A stretch of 64,000 nt of DNA from Candidatus Aquicultor sp. (lineage in GTDB: Bacteria; Actinomycetota; Aquicultoria; Aquicultorales; Aquicultoraceae). The position numbers and the translations under genes are program-made. The notes under the pieces are model-generated. The model saw only the letters and a list, made by a program, of their open reading frames with translations. It was not told the DNA's origin and ran no database searches. Shown here piece after piece: positions 9,501 to 17,293 of the stretch. Numbering within the stretch: the first letter of the stretch is position 1; the number at the start of each line of letters is the position of its first letter. The stretch lies in assembly GCA_036504445.1 (NCBI GenBank), contig DASXVE010000028.1:40797-104796 (forward strand), given 5' to 3'.

Positions 9501-10412
9501 GGCCTTTGTCGGAAGTAAGCCAATCGGGTGGTGTTGATACTCCTCGATTAATTTGCGATAGAGCTGCCAGGTGATCTCAACATCCTGGCGGTTATACTCA
9601 ATATACTCAGATGTGACGATGCCATGTTCTTTAGTGTCAAGCTTTACGCCTGCCTTAAAAAGCTCGCAGGCTTTCTTGAGCGAAAATGAGCCATTAGTAA
9701 GCGCAAAGATAAGCGTTCTTAAGTCGAGAAAATGCCCCCTAAAATACGGGACCGCATCCCGCGACTTTGCTGGCTTCTTAAACTGGATAAAGGCCTTCTT
9801 TGAATCGAGGTTTCTAATCGCAAGCTCAGGAGTGAAGATATCATCTCGTAAGGTAAGGCTTATATATTCTTTGTATTGTCCTCGCGTGTGCGACCGTGCC
9901 GAGAGTGCAATGCGCGAGAGATCAAACGGCAAATTAAAACCTGCACAGATTGTGCCAAGTTCATAGACCTCTTTTAATAGGATATCAATAAACTCGGCTC
10001 TTGATATAAGTCTAATACCGTGCTCTTGGGCATAAGTTTCAAGAATGCATAGTTCATCGACCTCTATGCCCTCACCATAGAAGATGACCTCGTAGGCTAG
10101 CACGAAATCATCGTGCCAGTGATCGTGCAGGTTGAGCCCGTCTTCTAACACCTTCAGCAGGTTTCCCTTGTAGCGGTTATACAGACCGCCAGCTTGCTCG
10201 AATTGGTACACCCTGGCAGAGCCGAACTTTAGGTTCTGATAAAAGTCGGTCGTCGTTTCGGTATCAAATACTAATACCCGCTGCCCGAAGGGTATGAGCT
10301 TTTTGTCATCATGCTTCTTTTTGCGCTTGGTATCCTGAGCGCGAAGCGCTGGCTTCTCGTAAGCGGTAAACACCCGCGTTGCGATCTCTGTTACTTGATC
10401 TGTTGCTCTCAT
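6600..10412 (-). CDS. polB: Family B DNA polymerase of the casposon
   Basis: A 1270-residue DNA polymerase that should replicate the element. Proofreading motifs: ExoI D50-T-E52, ExoII NLPFD (160-164), ExoIII YNRQD (273-277). Polymerase motifs: A DVVSMYP (362-368), B KILANSTSYG (540-549), C DTDS (621-624), with SSKRY further on. All catalytic acids are present. The start ATG at 10410-10412 has GGAG 9-10 nt upstream and lies 4 bp past the HNH gene stop; the longer reading to 10502 overlaps that gene. Residues beyond about 850 form an extra C-terminal region that is strikingly AT-rich in DNA (about 6780-7600) and carries two HTH-like segments (about 1080-1135 and 1228-1270). Confidence 0.93.
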   Translation of the reverse strand: MRATDQVTEIATRVFTAYEKPALRAQDTKRKKKHDDKKLIPFGQRVLVFDTETTTDFYQNLKFGSARVYQFEQAGGLYNRYKGNLLKVLEDGLNLHDHWHDDFVLAYEVIFYGEGIEVDELCILETYAQEHGIRLISRAEFIDILLKEVYELGTICAGFNLPFDLSRIALSARSHTRGQYKEYISLTLRDDIFTPELAIRNLDSKKAFIQFKKPAKSRDAVPYFRGHFLDLRTLIFALTNGSFSLKKACELFKAGVKLDTKEHGIVTSEYIEYNRQDVEITWQLYRKLIEEYQHHPIGLLPTKAYSPASIGKAYLKAMGIKPFLEKQPDFDKNILGFAMAAYYGGRSECRIRKTMQRVLYTDVVSMYPTVFSLQKLWDWVTAERIEAVEATDEVQEFIDRITLDALFDKDIWTKIPGLVQIIPQGDVLPIRAKYSETYQIGLNKLTMDKPMWYTLADVIVSKLLTGKTPNIVQAFRFIPGTPQAGLKPLSLQGKVKVDPASEDFFKTVIEQRSLVKANMKELGKENPDYAGLSSLQLFLKILANSTSYGIYIELNRNELDETEQVDIYGLEHFPVAVERVEETGFFTNPLTAVMITGASRLILAMIEKSVSDAGLPYVFCDTDSMAMAINNEEELCVARTIVDRFASLNPYNQEIITGSILKIEDENYALKDWSNPKAGLSSDLEPLYCYMVSSKRYVLFNVIDGVPVIRKKSDHGLGHLKNPIKKGFAEDRDSDWVEDIWRFILSEELGFAFDRPSWFDYFAMGQHSVTKPHLYNSFSNINKGKPYCKQIKPFNFMSVWYKDKYDMAEEVTPISPFTEPGSIEDVAEFLVDRKTGNRLYLRTLMRDPFSQHRLLKTYGDVVERYAYHRELKFITDTGESCPEQYKGTLYRTHVKALDVAYIGKEANELEEANVFGVDDTTCCAHINQTREKIIAKAKDIGISNIAAHLINNGISEQVLQKQLKSESCPKQLIGILQIIIAAIEKNKLTKNITVYEIKELHGKYKFDCYYYVPFWNKKGFKLKLLVKQNGEWFFISDNNYAELINKRVIKNPEIKNIIGELIYSNGVITTKLTVFPEHLTLNKAAAVWNINKSIINKSLHEKRFTPSEIKKVDDVLISRLALYRVFGNYTPEKEAIDINKLTVIVRIGGKQFKFPLLDISRFFYRKEKSLGNNKAQLLAEIHNKWYIMQVKDNPLIFKYKLMPRSNEAKMNKPYKNFLQSKITDFPEYVDINYACERWNISKNTFAQNLERARIELANGKISRLDLATYL

Positions 10413-10416
10413 TGTT

Positions 10417-10962
10417 TTAAGTCTCCATAAAATAGGTTGATAGCTTCTTAATTGTTGCTTCGTGCTCGTGGACGAACTCATTAAAGAGCGCTTCAAGCTC
10501 AAAGTCGGGGTTGAGCCTGCCGGTAATCGAGTCCTGCACGAGCTTAATGAAGATAACCCCCGTTACCCCGACTTGGGTTACGAGTTGTCCTACCGTCATC
10601 CCAGACTCAGGAAAATCGATTACCGTGTCTTTGTCGGAATTGGCAAGCTGTGCTCCGTATACAAGGAAGTTTTCCGCAAGCATGGCAAAGCCATCCGTTA
10701 TTGCCATTAAGAACGCAATAAACTTCTGGTACGGCGTGCGGCCTTCCAATAGAAGCTCCTCTAGCCAATCGGCTTTCTTGCGCTCATAGATGGTGTGACA
10801 ATTGAGGCAAATGGTCACCGTTGGCCCCTCGCGTTTGCCGATTAAGTGATGCGCCTCAAAGGGAACCTCTTTGAGTACAGCAGCGCGGCTTTCACCGCAG
10901 ATAAAGCAATGCGTCTCGCTAACCCTGTTTCGTGCTCGCTGTGACGCGATTAGTTCATTCAT
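10417..10962 (-). CDS. HNH endonuclease
   Basis: A 181-residue HNH nuclease. Cysteine pairs C19-x2-C22 and C52-x2-C55 frame HHL at 38-40, with H56 next: the layout of an HNH finger with structural zinc (CFIC, EAHHLIGKREG, CLNCH). The start is the ATG at 10960-10962, 5 nt after GGAGG. It sits between the polymerase and the 10965 gene with gaps of only a few bases, so the three are one operon. HNH nucleases are a recurrent casposon component; the role (host cutting, replication intermediates or competition) is not known. Confidence 0.9.
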   Translation of the reverse strand: MNELIASQRARNRVSETHCFICGESRAAVLKEVPFEAHHLIGKREGPTVTICLNCHTIYERKKADWLEELLLEGRTPYQKFIAFLMAITDGFAMLAENFLVYGAQLANSDKDTVIDFPESGMTVGQLVTQVGVTGVIFIKLVQDSITGRLNPDFELEALFNEFVHEHEATIKKLSTYFMET

Positions 10963-10964
10963 TG

Positions 10965-11660
10965 TTACCTCCATAAATCGTAAATGTGTAAAATATCGGT
11001 TTCTCCCGATTCGATGTGTCTTCCAAGAATCGTGCGGTCAGTAATAAAGCGATGGCGTTTGCCAAGAGAATCGGTCACGTACTTTCCTTTAAACTTTTCA
11101 AGCGCTGAGGCGTCGCCCTTTTGCTCGAAGAGCTTTACCGCATTGTGGTAGTCGCCAATCTTGCTCGCTTGCCGTGCCCCTTTTACCGTGATTGAGTACT
11201 TGCCGTAGCGGTCATAGAGAAACATCGGGCGCTCTAGGTTGTCGGTTTGCTTGAAATAGCCTTCCGGGGTAAGAGCGCTTCTGAAAAGCTCTCTAATCGT
11301 TCGCTTATCAGCAAGCTCTGAAAATAATGGTGACTCAGAGCGACGGGCAAACATCTCATCAAAACTGACGCTTTTTCCGGAAAGCTCGGCAAGACGCTTA
11401 GCCTCATCTCGCATCTCAAAGCCGATCTCATAGTTGGTGCGCTCTTTACTGGTAAGGCGTGAGAAGATTGGCGTTTGCCTAGATCGTGCTTGTGGCCTTG
11501 CGCTTATGAGCTCGCCGTGTCCTCTGGCTTGTTTGAGGCTGATATCAAGCCCATAAGTCTCAGATACCTTTAGAACTCGCCTTGAATATGGGTCGTTAAG
11601 CGGCTTTCCGTGCTCGATGCGCTCTTCGAGCCATGCTCGTACTGTTTTTGCTTGTGCCAT
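10965..11660 (-). CDS. Hypothetical casposon-core protein
   Basis: A basic 231-residue protein I do not recognise, first gene of the polymerase operon. The start ATG (11658-11660) is preceded by AGGGAGGTG, the strongest ribosome-binding site in the element. It is rich in Arg/Lys with long helices (LEERIEHGKPLNDPYSRRV; FEMRDEAKRLAELSGKSVSF) and no zinc or membrane motifs. Its fixed place beside HNH and PolB makes it a candidate replication or DNA-binding partner. It is transcribed divergently from the MerR-like gene. Confidence 0.75.
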   Translation of the reverse strand: MAQAKTVRAWLEERIEHGKPLNDPYSRRVLKVSETYGLDISLKQARGHGELISARPQARSRQTPIFSRLTSKERTNYEIGFEMRDEAKRLAELSGKSVSFDEMFARRSESPLFSELADKRTIRELFRSALTPEGYFKQTDNLERPMFLYDRYGKYSITVKGARQASKIGDYHNAVKLFEQKGDASALEKFKGKYVTDSLGKRHRFITDRTILGRHIESGETDILHIYDLWR

Positions 11661-11791
11661 GTTTTTCACCTCCCTTAAGAGTGGGCTTTCGTAGTGGCGC
11701 AAACATGCGCCGTTTATCCTTACAAGCCATAGCCTACCAGGGGGTTTGAAAAAACATGGACGTTTTCAGGTACCGCTGTAAAATAGGGTGT

Positions 11792-12841
11792 ATGTATTCA
11801 GAATGGTTGACCAGCGAAGAGCTGTTTCAAAAACTCGAAGAAAACAATTTAGAAGTTACATCTGTTCAGCTTAAGAAATGGCGGGAGCGCAAGGTTTTGC
11901 CTGAAATTAAGCAGGTATCCCTTGGTAGAGGCAAAGGAACCGAGACCCGCTACCCCCCTGAAACGGTCGAACGAATCCGTCGAATCTGCGAGCTTCAAGA
12001 GGATAAACGCTTTAAGAAGAATCTAGAGTTTTTGCGCTGGCAACTCTGGCGCGAGGGTTATCCAATTAGCTATGAAGTCATTATCGAGACCATCGAGACC
12101 GAAGTCATTGGTGCAATTCAAGAGCTACGCATCTACAAGCGCGATCCTCTAAGCTCTATCATTGCACTTGCGAAAGAAGCGGCGAAGAATCCCAAACTTA
12201 TCCTTAAGTTTCCTGGCGTTAGCATAAAGCGAATTGGGTTGTACGGTATAGGCAAGGTTACATCAATTCTGCTTGAAGCGGTTTTACAGAAAAGCGATAT
12301 CTTAACTTATACGGAAATCGTCGAAGGAGAACCCAGCCCGGCCTATATTGTCGAGCGAATAATGCGGCTTGATAGAGCGCGGACTGATACCGTTGGCGAT
12401 GTCGGCCCCTGGCTTAAAGGGCCACCTGAGGAGCAATTTCAAGGATTTTCCGATATCATGAGCTATCCCGCCATGAAACGTGCCTTGCGACACGCCAGTG
12501 AAGCCGACATTGAGCAAGCAAGAGACGACCTCCTATTCTTTACCGATACATTGTGTTTCATCTTGGGCATTGTTGCCAAACTATGTGACAGAAACGCGTT
12601 CGGTTTTAGAATTGCCGCCACGTATTTGAGGCGCTCGCAAAACTCGCTATTTCAACAGGCTGGCCTTACCCTCATGGTAACATCTATGCGGAAGAGCCAT
12701 TTTAAGCACAACCTTATTGCTTTTCGGCAAGGCGTAGAACAAGGATTGGATAACTATATTCAGATAGATGAGTATATAAAGGAGCACGGTATAGCCGCGC
12801 TAAAAGAATTGCACAATAACCCCGCTTACCAGCAGAATTAG
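11792..12841 (+). CDS. MerR-like helix-turn-helix protein
   Basis: A 349-residue protein. The first 70 residues form a MerR-like winged helix (SEWLTSEELFQKLEEN, then VQLKKWRERKVLPEIKQ, then TRYPPETVERIRRI). The remaining 280 residues are helical and unrecognised. The start is uncertain: the ATG at 11792 begins right where the domain begins and has TAAAAT 7-12 nt upstream, which would make the mRNA leaderless; an in-frame ATG at 11756 has AGGGGG at rather long spacing. It lies upstream of cas1 on the same strand (65-bp gap) and divergent from the polB operon, so it may regulate both or act in end recognition. Confidence 0.8.
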   Translation: MYSEWLTSEELFQKLEENNLEVTSVQLKKWRERKVLPEIKQVSLGRGKGTETRYPPETVERIRRICELQEDKRFKKNLEFLRWQLWREGYPISYEVIIETIETEVIGAIQELRIYKRDPLSSIIALAKEAAKNPKLILKFPGVSIKRIGLYGIGKVTSILLEAVLQKSDILTYTEIVEGEPSPAYIVERIMRLDRARTDTVGDVGPWLKGPPEEQFQGFSDIMSYPAMKRALRHASEADIEQARDDLLFFTDTLCFILGIVAKLCDRNAFGFRIAATYLRRSQNSLFQQAGLTLMVTSMRKSHFKHNLIAFRQGVEQGLDNYIQIDEYIKEHGIAALKELHNNPAYQQN

Positions 12842-12842
12842 C

Positions 12843-12871
12843 TTATAACTACCGCTCGTTTAGGGTATAAT
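12843..12871 (+). promoter_or_regulatory. Putative cas1 promoter
   Basis: TTATAA (12843-12848), a 17-bp spacer, then TATAAT (12866-12871), ahead of the cas1 ATG at 12907. It would allow cas1 expression independent of the MerR-like gene. Confidence 0.5.
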
Positions 12872-12906
12872 TATAAGTATATAACTCCTGGTAAAAGGCG
12901 GTCTTT

Positions 12907-14238
12907 ATGGATAAACGAGCACTGGTCTTAACCGGCCACGGTTTAGATATACGGGTGCAATACGGTGGGCTTAAAATTAGAGATGGATTCCCCCACAAAC
13001 AAGAGATTCGAGATACCTTCATCAATCGCGGCCTTAACGATATTGAGCATATCGTGATCTTAGGGCAAAGCGGCAGCATCACCTTTGATGCTCTCAAATG
13101 GATTGCCGATCAAGATATCGCGGTTACCTTTGTTGATTATAACGGCGAGCTTCTAACAGACTTTATTCCCAAAGAGCATACCTCGGGCGTAACAAAGAGA
13201 AGACAGGCATTAGCAACGCAAGAGCTGAACCTAAAGATTGCAACGTGGCTGCTGCAGGAAAAGTTTAAAGCGCAAGCAGAAACGCTCAAACATATTTCAC
13301 AGCGATACCAGAAAACCACATGGCTAGACACTGCAAGGGTAACGACAATTCAGGCTGCGGTTGCCTTCATTGCGGAGAAAGTAAGAGAGCTTAAGACCGC
13401 TGATGATGTTAATAATCAGCGAGCCCAAGAAGCGATAACCGCTGCTTATTATTGGGAGTGTTTCTCAGGCATTCCACTAATGTGCGTACAAACAAAGAAA
13501 ATCCCGCAAAATTGGCTAAGTCTTAACAAACGTCATTCACCAAAGACGCATTCACCTCGCAAAGCAATAGACCCGTTTAACGCTGCGCTTAACTATCTTT
13601 ATAGTGTGCTTGAGGTAATGATCAAACATGCTGCAATAGCGAAGGGCTTAGATGTCGATTTTGGAGTTATGCATGCGGACCGATCTAATAGAACCTCACT
13701 TGTCTTTGACCTCATGGAGCCCATCCGCCCGAAAGTCGATGTGCTGCTCTTAGATTGGTTCATGCAGCAAACCTTTGAGCCAAAGGATTTCTTTGAAACC
13801 CGCGAAGGCGTATGCCGCATAAGCCAAGACATTTCAAAAGAGATCATCCCGCTTCTTAACGATCTTAACCCGAACATTACAAAGGTTATAAAAGAGTTTG
13901 CAGGGTTCTTCAAAGATAAGCACACGATTGCAATATCTGTTAGTGATCAGAGCTTTCGAGCTGGTAAGGGAGAGAACAAAACGGTTTGCTTGTGTTGCAA
14001 TGAAGAGTTTATCCCCAAGAAGCCCGGACAGCTCTATTGCTCAGAGCAGCATAAGAATAAACACCATCGGCAAATGTTGCGGGCAGAGAGAAAAGAGAAC
14101 GGACAATGTATTCAATGTGGCAAGCACATGGATGGTCCTCGCATTGGGGCTAACGGTAGGAAGGTTTATTCTTGTGAAGAGTGCTCTGGTTATTATAGTG
14201 AAAAGTTTAAGAAATGGAAGCAGCTCCAGCAGTCATGA
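12907..14238 (+). CDS. cas1: Cas1 endonuclease / integrase (casposase)
   Basis: A 443-residue Cas1. The N-terminal beta-rich domain opens LVLTGHGLDIRVQYGGLKI. The metal-binding triad is intact: E175 (QEAITAAYYWE), H256 (GVMHADRSNRTSLVF) and D268 (VFDLMEPIRP). Cas1 here should join the element's ends to target DNA, as shown for archaeal casposases. It is longer than CRISPR Cas1 (about 330): residues 355-443 add two zinc motifs (C361/C363/C364/C378 and C401-x2-C404, C423-x2-C426) in place of the C-terminal HTH of many casposases. There is no Cas2 or CRISPR array nearby, and it lies inside inverted repeats with a target duplication. An alternative as orphan CRISPR Cas1 is therefore unlikely. Confidence 0.95.
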   Translation: MDKRALVLTGHGLDIRVQYGGLKIRDGFPHKQEIRDTFINRGLNDIEHIVILGQSGSITFDALKWIADQDIAVTFVDYNGELLTDFIPKEHTSGVTKRRQALATQELNLKIATWLLQEKFKAQAETLKHISQRYQKTTWLDTARVTTIQAAVAFIAEKVRELKTADDVNNQRAQEAITAAYYWECFSGIPLMCVQTKKIPQNWLSLNKRHSPKTHSPRKAIDPFNAALNYLYSVLEVMIKHAAIAKGLDVDFGVMHADRSNRTSLVFDLMEPIRPKVDVLLLDWFMQQTFEPKDFFETREGVCRISQDISKEIIPLLNDLNPNITKVIKEFAGFFKDKHTIAISVSDQSFRAGKGENKTVCLCCNEEFIPKKPGQLYCSEQHKNKHHRQMLRAERKENGQCIQCGKHMDGPRIGANGRKVYSCEECSGYYSEKFKKWKQLQQS

Positions 14239-14275
14239 TTTAAACATCTCGCGTCTGATTGCAAGATACCTCCTC

Positions 14276-14328
14276 AAGCATTCAGCGTCTAAATGGCTGT
14301 ATTTGCAACCAGTAGACGCTGAATGCTT
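14276..14328. repeat. Perfect 16-bp inverted repeat after cas1
   Basis: Arms 14276-14291 and 14313-14328 (AAGCATTCAGCGTCTA and its exact complement) flank a 21-nt loop. It lies between the convergent cas1 and 14370 genes. It could act as a bidirectional terminator, but the stem is only moderately GC-rich and has no U tract on either side, so a recombination or protein-binding site is also possible. Confidence 0.75.
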
Positions 14329-14369
14329 TGTGGTTAAACGAGTGTGATTAATTTATCGCTTCAAGAATT

Positions 14370-15836
14370 TTAGGAAGCGGTTTCCTCGTCATCATATCTC
14401 GTTTCGCCAGGCCTTTTATTGAAGTCTTTAAGCGTTTGCTCAAGCTCATTGAGCTCTTTTCTAGTGTAGCGAGAGCCTGGCAAGCTGCTCGCATATCTAG
14501 CCATATCAGATACTGTCTTGCCCTTTACGCCAAAAACTAACCCTTTGAATGTATCTATAAATGCCAATAGGTTGCCTTTAACGTATTTCTTGGCCTTGCC
14601 ATCATATAGTACAACTTCATTAAGGCTGTAGTCATAATCTTGCACCCAGACATCGGAAGTCCGTGTCTTAGTTGCAAGGTTTCTCACGACTGTCTCTGCC
14701 GATCTCCGCCTATGGGCATCGCTTAGCTTGCTAATGTTACTTATTGAGATAATGTTGCTGAGCGACATCGGGTCGATTAGGGGCTCGTCGAAAATCAAGC
14801 CGCCAAGACTGAGAACTAAATCGCTATGGCTGCTGAATAATTGTACACTCTTGGTATCAACGTGTTCTAACATGTATCCTTTATGCCGATTATTCGCAAT
14901 ATCCGCCTTAATAGATAGCCCTTTTACCTCAAGGGGTTTACTTAACGCAGACGCTACATATTGCATGAAATCTGGCTCATCAATGTACCTTGCAGTTGGC
15001 CATGTTATTGCTTCATCCTTTTGAAGCTGTTCGACAATACCATGTAACCCTCGGCTCTTTAAATGCCTCGCAATTTTCATCGTTGGAGCATGTTTCTTAC
15101 CCTTGCGCTCTTCAACGTATAAGTTCATTTGAGCGATCAAGGCACTTTGTTGCTTCTCCAAGGTTTGCAACTCTGCGATAATTGCCTCATCATCCTTGCT
15201 TCTTAGGCTTCTTTTCTTGAAATAATCCTGTAACAGCTGCTCAGCACGGTTAGTTACTTGGTCGAATTGCTTAGCTAACTCAAACTCTACAAGGATTGGA
15301 TACTGCTCTTGGTGTGTTTTCCAACCCTCAACAGTTTTTCTTATCCCAGGGATTCGCGTATTAAGGCGATTAAGACGCCTTACGTGCATCTGACCAGATA
15401 AGATTCGCTCAAGATCAGCACCTATCTTATCCGTATTAATCCTAAAGTGCTGAACGCATCTTGAACCAACAATGAGATGCTCGTTTGTGAGATCATTGGA
15501 GATGTAACAGATATTTTCGATAGTCCTATTGCATAAACTACATTTAACAATCTCACCCTCAGCTGCAACCCGCACGCGTGTTGCATACCATTCGTCTTTC
15601 GCCCTGTTACGCACGTCAGGGTAAACGTTATCGAAGAAGTTCTGTACCGGAAATGGTTGTTCTTTAACCAATTCCTCAGTAACTCTCTCATTTAGCTCTA
15701 GAAACTCGTAAATTTCGGGGTAATCTTCGATAATCTTGCTTTTCAAAAGTAGTGCTCGTTCTTTTCTTAAAACACGAAGTGCCGTAAAAACCACGCTCCT
15801 TATTAGGTCAAGAACTGCAGATAAAGCTATTACCAA
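14370..15836 (-). CDS. Hypothetical protein with zinc-ribbon motif
   Basis: A protein of about 488 residues. Around residues 98-130 a zinc-binding unit is readable: CSLCNRTIENICYISND, then VGSRCVQHF. This C-x2-C ... VGSxCV pattern occurs in proteins of phages and plasmids, but I cannot assign a function. The rest is helical and charged, with FKGLVFGVKGKTVSDMARYA near the end. The upstream end of the frame is a TTG (15834-15836) with poor ribosome-binding site; a start a little further in is possible. It probably shares the promoter at 16065 with the small gene before it. Right-hand cargo of the casposon. Confidence 0.72.
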   Translation of the reverse strand: MVIALSAVLDLIRSVVFTALRVLRKERALLLKSKIIEDYPEIYEFLELNERVTEELVKEQPFPVQNFFDNVYPDVRNRAKDEWYATRVRVAAEGEIVKCSLCNRTIENICYISNDLTNEHLIVGSRCVQHFRINTDKIGADLERILSGQMHVRRLNRLNTRIPGIRKTVEGWKTHQEQYPILVEFELAKQFDQVTNRAEQLLQDYFKKRSLRSKDDEAIIAELQTLEKQQSALIAQMNLYVEERKGKKHAPTMKIARHLKSRGLHGIVEQLQKDEAITWPTARYIDEPDFMQYVASALSKPLEVKGLSIKADIANNRHKGYMLEHVDTKSVQLFSSHSDLVLSLGGLIFDEPLIDPMSLSNIISISNISKLSDAHRRRSAETVVRNLATKTRTSDVWVQDYDYSLNEVVLYDGKAKKYVKGNLLAFIDTFKGLVFGVKGKTVSDMARYASSLPGSRYTRKELNELEQTLKDFNKRPGETRYDDEETAS

Positions 15837-15853
15837 TAATCTATTTCGACGCT

Positions 15854-16045
15854 TTATAACTCGAAAGCGGTAATAAGGTATTTATGTAGCGCTTTTAATG
15901 TTTCGGCATTGTATTGGGTGATCAAGTTGTGAGAGTTTGCTAATACCGGGGTGTTAGCTATCCCTATAGAGGCTGTAGCGATCTCATCGTTGACATATAC
16001 GGCGGTATTTAATTGTTTTGGGTTGCTTAATGGTTTTTGCAACAT
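15854..16045 (-). CDS. Small hypothetical protein (63 aa)
   Basis: Short frame starting MLQKPLSNPKQLNTAV. It has no recognisable domain and no clear Shine-Dalgarno sequence. It is listed because a good promoter (16065-16092) points straight at it and it precedes the zinc-motif gene on the same strand. It may equally be the leader of that gene. Confidence 0.35.
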   Translation of the reverse strand: MLQKPLSNPKQLNTAVYVNDEIATASIGIANTPVLANSHNLITQYNAETLKALHKYLITAFEL

Positions 16046-16064
16046 ATAGAATTATTTTGTATTT

Positions 16065-16092
16065 ATTATACCATTGCTCGCCAAGCGATCAA
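16065..16092 (-). promoter_or_regulatory. Promoter for right cargo genes
   Basis: On the minus strand TTGATC (16087-16092), a 16-bp spacer and a perfect TATAAT (16065-16070). It would drive 15854-16045 and 14370-15836. Confidence 0.55.
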
Positions 16093-16235
16093 CTACAATT
16101 ACCCAGTTTGTTATGAAAATCTGTCGTAATGCCTGGTTAATGCAGCTAATAATACCCAAACAAATGTTCTATTGCGGATTAAAAGAGGTTCGTCTTTAGG
16201 CTTGCCAGTTGGCGTGTTATACATAAAGTCCAACC

Positions 16236-17087
16236 TCATGCAGGACATTCTGATAGTAAACGTATAGCCATATGAATAGTCGCTAGGTATATGTAAAATA
16301 TCCAACTTAGCCAAACCGGATTATAATCGCTCTTTTGCTTGCTATTATGATGCCTAATGCCGAAATTATTGGCGATATTGAAAAGAGCGTTTTCATCTTC
16401 TGTTCTTAAAACTTCTTTCAATCGCGGTCTTAAGAACTCAAAGATATCTGCAAGGTCTCTGACTGCGTCCCTTCTCTCTTGGGCAGATGACTGCCGCCTT
16501 CGATATTTCGCTATCGCTAGATGAATCCGCTTATCGACATTTTTAGCGTCATAGTTTGGGATATCTGCGTCTAGCAAGTAATTGAGACCTGAATTACCCT
16601 TGATCTGGATTTCACCATTAGCTGAAATCTCATAGCCTTCTTTGTAGTCACGCAAGAAATCGTTTACTTCATAGCGTAATTCTGCCTGTGCAGGCACTTT
16701 ATCGAAAAGGTTATAGTGCCAGCCACAATTACAATAATCGTGATAATAACCATCAACAGGTTTCGAGATTAGATCGTAAAGCAGCTCGATCGTGTCAAAG
16801 ATATCTTCCTCGGAATACTCTTTGTACTTATCGGCAATGGGCCACAGATGCGATTTTCGCAATTTTCTAAAGACGTAAGCTTCAGGGTTTGACCCCGTAG
16901 AGCCAGGCAACCAACCCCCAGGCGTATCTACACAAGCATATCCGAATGCCTCTTGGAAATACGCATTAACCTCAAACATAGAGTAGACACTGAAAAAGAG
17001 CTCCCTTAACATGTCTAAATCTAGGTTTGCTTTGGGATTTGTTCCGACTCTCATTGAGTAGTATTGGCGTTGGTACAAATCATCCAT
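16236..17087 (-). CDS. Hypothetical protein, HEPN-like C-terminus
   Basis: A 283-residue protein, outermost right cargo gene. The last 60 residues (FNIANNFGIRHHNSKQ, then WLSWIFYIYLATIHMAIRLL) follow a pattern I recall from a widespread uncharacterised family whose C-terminal helices may be HEPN-like; this is inference. A Cys-rich turn (DYCNCGWHYNL) occurs near residue 115. The start is uncertain: ATG 17085-17087, or the GTG four codons earlier. No signal peptide. Likely accessory, perhaps defensive. Confidence 0.68.
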   Translation of the reverse strand: MDDLYQRQYYSMRVGTNPKANLDLDMLRELFFSVYSMFEVNAYFQEAFGYACVDTPGGWLPGSTGSNPEAYVFRKLRKSHLWPIADKYKEYSEEDIFDTIELLYDLISKPVDGYYHDYCNCGWHYNLFDKVPAQAELRYEVNDFLRDYKEGYEISANGEIQIKGNSGLNYLLDADIPNYDAKNVDKRIHLAIAKYRRRQSSAQERRDAVRDLADIFEFLRPRLKEVLRTEDENALFNIANNFGIRHHNSKQKSDYNPVWLSWIFYIYLATIHMAIRLLSECPA

Positions 17088-17293
17088 AGGGACGTCCACA
17101 TCCTAGTAGCTATCGGTTGGCAGCATCAACACCATAGTATCATATGTCAGCTCAGTTCTATGACCGCCAGCTCTGGGAAGTTTCAATTACTTAGGATACG
17201 GCTAATTTCTTCTCGCAAGGATTAATAACATGGCGGGTTAACGAAATACGAAGCGGTCTATATGTCAATTTGATACATGGGTATCCGCACGCA

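Noticed and set aside
9571..9966. 131-residue plus-strand frame inside polB
   Set aside because: Runs against the conserved exonuclease region of the polymerase on the other strand.
10413..10502. N-terminal extension of the polymerase
   Set aside because: It would overlap the HNH gene by almost 90 bp and lacks a ribosome-binding site; the ATG at 10412 has GGAG in place.
12907..14400. CRISPR-Cas locus around cas1
   Set aside because: No repeat-spacer array, Cas2 or other cas gene is visible; inverted repeats, PolB and HNH point to a casposon instead.
16111..16314. 67-residue minus-strand frame overlapping the end of the 16236 gene
   Set aside because: Overlaps a longer gene in another frame, without a ribosome-binding site.
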